From positions 1-6,287 of the forward strand of contig JALNXP010000151.1 of assembly GCA_023230285.1 (NCBI GenBank): 6,287 bases of DNA, in the 5' to 3' direction. The translations under genes and the position numbers were made by a program. How positions within the stretch are numbered: position 1 is the first letter of the stretch; each line of letters opens with the position of its first letter. Shown here piece after piece: positions 3,818 to 6,287 of this stretch. The notes below the pieces were generated by a model. That model was not told the origin of the DNA. It saw nothing but the letters and a program-made list of their open reading frames with translations, and did no database searches. Source of the DNA: Bacteroidales bacterium. GTDB lineage: Bacteria > Bacteroidota > Bacteroidia > Bacteroidales > BM520.

Positions 3818-6287
3818 ATGGCAAATTTTTTTAAGAAACTTTTTGGAACTAAATCCGAGAAGGATATAAAGTCAGTAACACCTATTCTGAATAGTGTTAA
3901 GAAATCATATTCAGAGATATCTGCATATACTCCCGACCAATTACGTGCGAAGACCTTGCAATTAAGACAACATATCAAGGACGGCACACAGGTGTATGAC
4001 GAGCAGATTGCCGCAATACAGACAGAAATCGACAACACCGACAATTTAGATGCTGATAAAAAGCAGAGGTTATATGAAGAGATAGACAAAGTAAAGGGCA
4101 ATCTAAAAGACAAGATAAAAGATTTATTAGATGAAGTATTGCCTGATGCGTTTGCTATTATGAAAGCCACAGCAAAACTTTTTGCCGAGAATAGTGAGGT
4201 AACTGTTACAGCAAGCGAGATGGACATAAAGTTATCGGAAACCCATAGTAATGTAAGGATAGAAGGTGACAAAGCCATATACTCTAACGTTTGGATTGCC
4301 GGTGGTAATCCAACGACATGGAACATGGTACATTATGATGTACAATTGATAGGCGGCATTGTGTTACATCAAGGTAAAATTGCCGAAATGGCTACCGGTG
4401 AAGGTAAAACTTTAGTAGCTACTTTGCCGGTATTTTTGAATGCTCTTACAGGTCGCGGTGTCCACATTGTCACAGTAAACGATTACTTGGCAAAACGTGA
4501 CTCCGAATGGATGGGCGTTTTATACCAATTTCACGGATTAACAGTGGATTGCATTGACAAGCACGACCCTAATACGGCAGCAAGACGCAACGCTTATAAT
4601 TGTGACATCACCTTTGGTACAAACAATGAATTTGGCTTCGATTATTTGAGAGATAACATGACGGGCGAGCCACAAGAACTTGTTCAGCGTGAACACGTCT
4701 ATGCCATTGTTGATGAAGTTGACTCCGTACTTATAGATGACGCACGAACACCTTTGATTATATCCGGTCCTACCGCAAAAAGTAATGATGTACAAGAGGA
4801 GTTTAATAAATACAAACCGGCTGTAAGTAAACTTTATGAAGTTCAACGTAGATTGGCAAGCAAATTATTAGTCGATGCTAAACAATATTTAACCGAAACA
4901 GCCACTCCGGAGCAAAAAAAATATGCAAGCATTCAACTGTTCCGCTCATATCTTGCATTACCTAAAAATAGAGCTTTAATAAAATTTTTAAGCGAAGCCG
5001 GAAATAAAAAAATATTACAATCCACAGAATCTGCATATCTCAGTCTGCAAAAAGGAAACTTTTTTGCAAACGATAAAGATAGCGACCTTGGCATTTACTC
5101 TTTCGAGAATGATGTAAGTTTGAAAGATGAAAAAATCAATAAACAATATGGAGATTTTAACAAGAAGTTTGAAGAATTTAAAAACGCCGTATTCAAAGAA
5201 ACTTATTTAATTCCTCAGCTGACGACTTATATATCGACTCTCAAAAATTCTGAAGATGTAATAACTCTTCAAAACAAAGAAAAAGATATTGAAAACTATA
5301 AAAAAGATATTGAAAACGCTAAGAAGTCTTTTGAGAATTTCAAGAAATTCGTCATTTCCATTGACAATGACCTCGAAACTCACTTAAAATATATTGTTGC
5401 CGGATTAGGGATAGACACTGAAAAATTTGAGCTTTGTCTTGGCAATTTCATTACTATTAATAATTATTGTTTAGCTCTTAATTCATTTTTTAATTTCGAT
5501 GATACAGATATTGAAAATCTGTACAAATCAAAAATAGCGAGCATCAAAGAATTTATAAACAGTAGAGAGACATATAAACCTTTCATAGCCATCATCAACA
5601 ATTTATCTCAAAAAGCAGGCAATTTTAAAATAACCGGCGAAACGAAGATAGAAGACTTCAAAGATCTCGAAGAAATTGATTATGGTACTGACGGTTTATA
5701 TTTTGTTATTGATGAAAAAGATAATTCTATAGTCATTACAGAAAGAGGTCTTCAAGAATTAACAACAGACTTCAATGACATAGATGCCAATTTTTTCATT
5801 ACGCCTAATGTTGGGGAGAAAGTTGCAGAGATTAATGAGAAGCCTATCAGTGAAAAAGATAAAGAAGAACAAATCAACAATGTAAAAGATGATTTTTACA
5901 TCAAGTCGGAGAGGATACACACTGTAAATCAATTACTTAAGGCTTATGCTTTATTTGAGAAAGACGTAGAGTACGTCATTATAGAAAATAAGATAAAGAT
6001 AGTTGATGAGCAGACTGGGCGTATCATGGAGGGGCGTAGATATTCAGACGGTCTGCATCAGGCACTTGAAGCGAAAGAGAATGTAAAAGTAGAGGCATCG
6101 ACTCAAACTTACGCCACTATCACATTACAGAATTACTTCAGGATGTACGAAAAGCTTGCGGGTATGACCGGCACGGCGGAGACAGAAGCCGGAGAATTTT
6201 GGGACATCTACAAACTTGAGGTAGTTGTAATACCTACCAACAAGCCTATCATAAGATTAGACCATGAGGATTTGATATATAAGACAC
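3818..6287 (+). CDS. secA: Preprotein translocase ATPase SecA, 3' end beyond the window
   Basis: The ATP-driven motor that pushes unfolded preproteins through SecYEG at the inner membrane. 823 codons are visible in one open frame; Bacteroidota SecA is about 1100 aa, and the rest lies outside. Order: a charged, helical N-terminal region (1-110) longer than in E. coli, VRIEGDKAIYSNVWIAGGN, Walker A MATGEGKT at 191-198 (K197), VTVNDYLAKRDSEWMG, GTNNEFGFDYLRDN from 267, Walker B VDEVDSVLIDDARTPLIISG with D299-E300, the preprotein cross-linking domain, VDEQTGRIMEGRRYSDG from 729, and MTGTAETE from 783. All visible ATPase motifs are intact. Residues 410-622 are an unusual insertion, annotated separately. 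Start ATG 3818 gives a family-typical MANFFKKLFG; no promoter consensus lies between it and the terminator 25 nt upstream. The C-terminal half of NBD2, the helical domains and any zinc-binding tail cannot be judged. Confidence 0.97.
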   Translation, partial: MANFFKKLFGTKSEKDIKSVTPILNSVKKSYSEISAYTPDQLRAKTLQLRQHIKDGTQVYDEQIAAIQTEIDNTDNLDADKKQRLYEEIDKVKGNLKDKIKDLLDEVLPDAFAIMKATAKLFAENSEVTVTASEMDIKLSETHSNVRIEGDKAIYSNVWIAGGNPTTWNMVHYDVQLIGGIVLHQGKIAEMATGEGKTLVATLPVFLNALTGRGVHIVTVNDYLAKRDSEWMGVLYQFHGLTVDCIDKHDPNTAARRNAYNCDITFGTNNEFGFDYLRDNMTGEPQELVQREHVYAIVDEVDSVLIDDARTPLIISGPTAKSNDVQEEFNKYKPAVSKLYEVQRRLASKLLVDAKQYLTETATPEQKKYASIQLFRSYLALPKNRALIKFLSEAGNKKILQSTESAYLSLQKGNFFANDKDSDLGIYSFENDVSLKDEKINKQYGDFNKKFEEFKNAVFKETYLIPQLTTYISTLKNSEDVITLQNKEKDIENYKKDIENAKKSFENFKKFVISIDNDLETHLKYIVAGLGIDTEKFELCLGNFITINNYCLALNSFFNFDDTDIENLYKSKIASIKEFINSRETYKPFIAIINNLSQKAGNFKITGETKIEDFKDLEEIDYGTDGLYFVIDEKDNSIVITERGLQELTTDFNDIDANFFITPNVGEKVAEINEKPISEKDKEEQINNVKDDFYIKSERIHTVNQLLKAYALFEKDVEYVIIENKIKIVDEQTGRIMEGRRYSDGLHQALEAKENVKVEASTQTYATITLQNYFRMYEKLAGMTGTAETEAGEFWDIYKLEVVVIPTNKPIIRLDHEDLIYKT
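5045..5683 (+). other. Lineage-specific insertion in the SecA cross-linking domain
   Basis: Residues about 410-622 of SecA have no counterpart in the Bacteroidota SecA sequences I remember. There, the ...ALIKFLSE...(T)E.xY segment is followed after about 14 residues by LYFVIDEK; here Y407 and L627 are separated by 219 residues, giving an excess near 205. Both flanks are clearly recognisable, so the boundaries are good to perhaps 10 residues. The insert is rich in K, N, E, F and I, likely helical, and contains three tandem heptads at 489-509 (KDIENYK, KDIENAK, KSFENFK). Two cysteines (C540, C551) do not form a metal-site pattern. I recognise no known domain. It interrupts the domain that clamps the translocating chain, just before the strand equivalent to FSVDEK in E. 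coli. Confidence 0.75.
5282..5344 (+). repeat. Three tandem heptads within the SecA insertion
   Basis: Three consecutive 21-nt units encode K-x-(I/F)-E-N-x-K (residues 489-495, 496-502, 503-509). The first two units share 16 identical bases around AAAAGATATTGAAAAC (5281-5296 and 5302-5317), suggesting recent duplication of one heptad; the third is diverged. The period equals one coiled-coil heptad. Confidence 0.7.

Noticed and set aside
3802..4326. Minus-strand open frame of 174 codons
   Set aside because: Lies fully antisense to the N-terminal part of SecA and shows no family motif; a shadow frame.
5432..5470. Cysteines C540 and C551 in the SecA insert as a metal site
   Set aside because: Only two cysteines 11 residues apart, without paired CxxC or histidine spacing.

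Overview
The window looks like chromosomal DNA from a Bacteroidota, most likely a member of or near Bacteroidales. Three exact matches to the Bacteroidota -7 promoter element TAnnTTTG are present (two with a TTTG at the -33 spacing). The genes lack Shine-Dalgarno sequences. The SecA has the long N-terminal region and the sequence signatures of Bacteroidota SecA. No rRNA, tRNA, CRISPR array or phage gene is visible.

Positions 1-640 are a non-housekeeping border. Positions 1-149 hold small palindromes and a 17-nt tandem repeat. Positions 150-444 on the minus strand hold the wreck of an IS30-family transposase: start codon region, a large internal deletion, a frameshift, the GDWEMD catalytic block, then a second disruption and loss of the C-terminus. 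Its consensus promoter is still in place. Two hairpins with T-tracts (469-503 and 525-572) separate it from the genes downstream.

Positions 639-3436 carry three plus-strand genes: a YtcJ-type amidohydrolase with an N-terminal export signal, orotate phosphoribosyltransferase (pyrE), and a small SRPBCC-fold protein. Gaps are 37 and 64 bp, with no clear internal promoter or terminator, so they may form one operon. The first gene has a -7 element only about 9 nt before its ATG, suggesting a leaderless or nearly leaderless mRNA.

Positions 3442-3792 are a self-contained unit: consensus promoter, a hairpin at the predicted 5' end of the mRNA, a 73-aa acidic DUF2795 protein, and a near-perfect 38-bp palindromic terminator. 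secA starts 25 nt after that terminator, without a recognisable promoter of its own, and runs off the window after 823 codons.

The most unusual feature is inside secA. Compared with Bacteroidota SecA as I remember it, about 205 extra residues (roughly 410-622) are inserted in the preprotein cross-linking domain. The reading frame is intact and all visible ATPase motifs are kept. The insert is AT-rich and contains three tandem heptads of a predicted coiled coil. It is the best candidate here for something undescribed, since it sits in the part of the motor that clamps the exported polypeptide.
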